Assembly (NCBI GenBank): GCA_037439945.1
Contig: JBBIVA010000145.1
Span: 1-7,210, forward strand
DNA length: 7,210 bases
From: CALEUX01 sp037439945
GTDB taxonomy: Bacteria; Bacteroidota; Bacteroidia; Bacteroidales; Marinilabiliaceae
Reading direction: 5' to 3'
The notes beneath the pieces are model-generated. The model did no database searches. It saw only the letters and a list, made by a program, of their open reading frames with translations, and was not told the DNA's origin. The stretch's first letter is position 1, and each line of letters opens with the position of its first letter. This document shows, one piece after another, positions 5,585 to 7,210 of this stretch. The position numbers and the translations under genes were made by a program.

Positions 5585-6985
5585 CTATTTTTCCGGGTTA
5601 TACTGTTCAATTTTCGCTGCAATTCTGCCCGAGGCATTTTGGATAATGAGCCCAGTTAGCTCTTTTCCGCTGCGTATTTCCTTTTTTGCCGAGAATTTTT
5701 GTTGCAAAAGGTTAACATTTCTTATATCATCAAAAACCTTATCGCTTTCTTCTTTTTGGTTCAGATTCTTCCATTCACCCGGAACCAGTTCCTTGAAATT
5801 ACCTTTGTATTCAGCAAAATCAATATTATCACTTTCTTCCAAAGTAAATACATCATTAACCAATATTTCGCCCGATTTTAAATTAACAAGTGAAAACTCC
5901 ACAGTTATAAATGCTTTGCTATGCTGCTTATATTCAAGGTATGATGTTTTCTGATATTCATTGCGCGATTCTTTTTGTCCCTGCTCATTAGTTACTTCAG
6001 CAACCTTTTTTATGTAACAGGGTTTTTCTGCTTTTGAAACTGGCGAAGTATATTCCCCATATTTAATAATTTTAGCGTAAAGAACACTTTGTACCGAGAT
6101 ATTTGAAAGGTTCTCCTGAATTAAGGCCATTGCAGTATTATGGTCCTTAACTCTATTGGTTTGGGAAATACTGTTTATTACTGGGTCATGAATAAGTTTA
6201 TAAAATGGCGATTTTATCTGGTGAACCGCATTAATGGTTTTGGCCCTTAACTCATCAGAAGTTGTTTTAAAACTCATCTCCTGTACATAAAAAGGCAGAA
6301 TCCCGATTGTAATTATAGCTCCTTTTAAACTTTGGTCTTTAAGCGAAACTGACTCTTTATAAGTCCCAACATCTCTTAAAATTCTGTCAAAAATATAATA
6401 AGCCTTACGGTAGTACCCGTTTTGGAGCATTCCATAGCCCTCACGGTAAATGGGTTCATATTTTGCTTTTACCCATAATGCACGGGAGTCTTTATATGAT
6501 GCATCAATCGAAATAATTTCAGAAAAAAGTGGCTCAGCCGAATTAAATGCTTCTATATTGAGAGCCTTAGTTCCTTCGCTGTATAAATGAGATATATAAT
6601 TATCCCTGGATTCATTGTAATAGACATTGTATTTTTCATGAAAGTCTAATTTAACACCTACTGAAGCTACTTCCTTATAATATCTTTCTGCATCATGAAA
6701 AGCGTAAACGGCTTCTTTATGCTGGTTGTTACGATGAAAAGTTGAAAAGTTGTTAAGTTTTTCCTCCAATACCATATTACCTGTTCGCAAAAGTCCCATT
6801 CTGGCATCCATGTTATCGGTGTTTGCAATAAGTGATCGCAGGTAAAGGGCCGCGGCTTCCTGAAACATACCGGCTTCATCGTATTTTAGTGCCTTTGTAA
6901 CAAACCGCTTTGATGAACAGCTTATTATTATAATAATTAATAAAACATAAAACGCAGTTCTTCGCATTTGGTAAATGTGTGTCAT
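5585..6985 (-). CDS. TPR-like lipoprotein with CsgG/TolB-N-like C-terminal half
   Basis: This 466-residue predicted lipoprotein has hydrophobic residues 11-21 followed by IISC with Cys23. The following residues (SSKRFVTK) are not acidic, which argues for periplasmic rather than surface placement. Met7 (ATG at 6967) gives a neater signal peptide beginning MRRTAF and may be the true start; I keep the longer form because either is compatible with the promoter. Residues about 32-215 are helical with TPR-like pairs (ALKYDEAGMFQEAAALYLRS, GTKALNIEAFNSAEPLFSEI, GYGMLQNGYYRKAYYIFDRI). From about 224 the pattern changes to alpha/beta: ITIGILPF (225-232) matches the first strand of CsgG, TolB-N and LpoB/FlgO-like proteins, SVLYAKIIKYGEY (300-312) a later strand, and ITVEFSLVNLKSGEILVN (360-377) the usual V-x-L-V-x-x-x-T/S-G-E-I-L strand. 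It is the first gene of the lipoprotein pair. I infer envelope assembly, secretion or cell-wall-enzyme activation. The fold assignment is by eye and moderate; no specific gene name is justified. Confidence 0.7.
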   Translation of the reverse strand: MTHIYQMRRTAFYVLLIIIIISCSSKRFVTKALKYDEAGMFQEAAALYLRSLIANTDNMDARMGLLRTGNMVLEEKLNNFSTFHRNNQHKEAVYAFHDAERYYKEVASVGVKLDFHEKYNVYYNESRDNYISHLYSEGTKALNIEAFNSAEPLFSEIISIDASYKDSRALWVKAKYEPIYREGYGMLQNGYYRKAYYIFDRILRDVGTYKESVSLKDQSLKGAIITIGILPFYVQEMSFKTTSDELRAKTINAVHQIKSPFYKLIHDPVINSISQTNRVKDHNTAMALIQENLSNISVQSVLYAKIIKYGEYTSPVSKAEKPCYIKKVAEVTNEQGQKESRNEYQKTSYLEYKQHSKAFITVEFSLVNLKSGEILVNDVFTLEESDNIDFAEYKGNFKELVPGEWKNLNQKEESDKVFDDIRNVNLLQQKFSAKKEIRSGKELTGLIIQNASGRIAAKIEQYNPEK

Positions 6986-7027
6986 ATAATGTCTATCTTC
7001 TGATAAATAGTGAAATTTTTATTGATT

Positions 7028-7058
7028 CAAAATTAACATGTAACCTTTAAAATACCAA
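7028..7058 (-). promoter_or_regulatory. Candidate promoter for the lipoprotein pair
   Basis: On the minus strand, TAATTTTG (7035 to 7028) matches TAnnTTTG exactly, and TTG (7058 to 7056) lies 20 bases upstream at the -33 position. Transcription would begin near 7021, leaving about 36 bases to the ATG at 6985, or 54 to the alternative ATG at 6967. It is the best of the three promoter matches in the window. Confidence 0.55.
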
Positions 7059-7150
7059 CCGATTAAATTAAACCTTTTTTGGGTTTTATTCAATTGACAA
7101 TTTTTTACGCCAGTTTTTAATATGTACTACCTGCAACATAAATACCGACA

Positions 7151-7206
7151 TTAATCCCGGATTAGTCATTAGAAAGGCAATGAACTAATTACTTAGCCGG
7201 GATTAA
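7151..7206. repeat. Compound inverted repeat upstream of the lipoprotein pair
   Basis: The outer arms TTAATCCCGG (7151-7160) and CCGGGATTAA (7197-7206) are perfect 10-base reverse complements. The inner arms ATTAGTCATT (7161-7170) and AATGAACTAAT (7179-7189) pair with one bulged base around the 8-base loop AGAAAGGC. Outer and inner stems are contiguous on the left and separated by 7 bases on the right. TAATCCCGGATTA (7152-7164) is also a palindrome by itself, so alternative folds exist. No T-tract follows on the plus strand before the window ends or on the minus strand, so it is not a classical terminator. It may be an extragenic palindromic repeat or a regulator site. The symmetry is certain; the role is not. 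Confidence 0.7.
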
Positions 7207-7210
7207 CCCT

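Noticed and set aside
5646..5954. Plus-strand open frame of 102 codons inside the CsgG-like gene
   Set aside because: It lies antisense to a well-supported gene, has no recognisable motif and no promoter or start context, and looks like a chance frame.
7070..7086. Small stem AAACC / GGTTT around a T-rich loop upstream of the lipoprotein promoter
   Set aside because: Five base pairs in AT-rich DNA are expected by chance and there is no supporting context.
2..7206. The end repeats as terminal inverted repeats of a mobile element
   Set aside because: Only 11 bases are shared, flanking bases diverge at once, there is no transposase or integrase in between, and no target duplication can be recognised.

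Overview
The window looks like chromosomal DNA from a member of the Bacteroidota. It is AT-rich and its genes lack recognisable Shine-Dalgarno sites. Three intergenic spots match the -7 element TAnnTTTG typical of that phylum, each at a sensible distance from a start codon. The gene families (FucP-type sugar MFS, LPP20-type lipoprotein) are also common there. A more exact placement is not possible from the sequence alone.

There are five convincing genes in two opposing blocks. On the plus strand, 258-1475 encodes a sugar/proton symporter-like MFS protein, preceded by a 257-base regulatory region rich in inverted and direct repeats. It converges on a four-gene minus-strand block, with only 6 bases between the facing stop codons. 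Read in the direction of transcription, that block has two parts. The first (6985 to 4514) is a pair of lipoproteins 30 bases apart: a TPR-like protein whose C-terminal half resembles the CsgG/TolB-N/LpoB kind of fold, then an LPP20-like protein carrying an Ig-like C-terminal domain. The second (4404 to 1482) is a polysaccharide flippase of the Wzx/MATE-like type, overlapping by 8 bases with an asparagine-synthase-like ATP-pyrophosphatase that has no N-terminal catalytic cysteine. Each part has its own candidate promoter.

Functionally, the lipoprotein pair probably sits in the envelope, anchored to a membrane and facing the periplasm, as one assembly. The flippase and amidotransferase-like pair probably belongs to surface-glycan synthesis: one member moves a lipid-linked glycan across the inner membrane and the other modifies a precursor. 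No glycosyltransferase or polymerase is present, so the pair is either an isolated two-gene module or depends on genes elsewhere.

Both ends of the window carry strong dyad-symmetric DNA: a perfect 11-base-arm palindrome at 2-24, and a compound inverted repeat at 7151-7206. They share the 11-mer GTCATTAGAAA. No tRNA, rRNA, CRISPR array or insertion sequence was seen, and no gene-free stretch exceeds 300 bases. I found no clear new defence or mobile system. The most interesting items are the lipoprotein pair, the cysteine-less asparagine-synthase/flippase couple and the repeats flanking the block.
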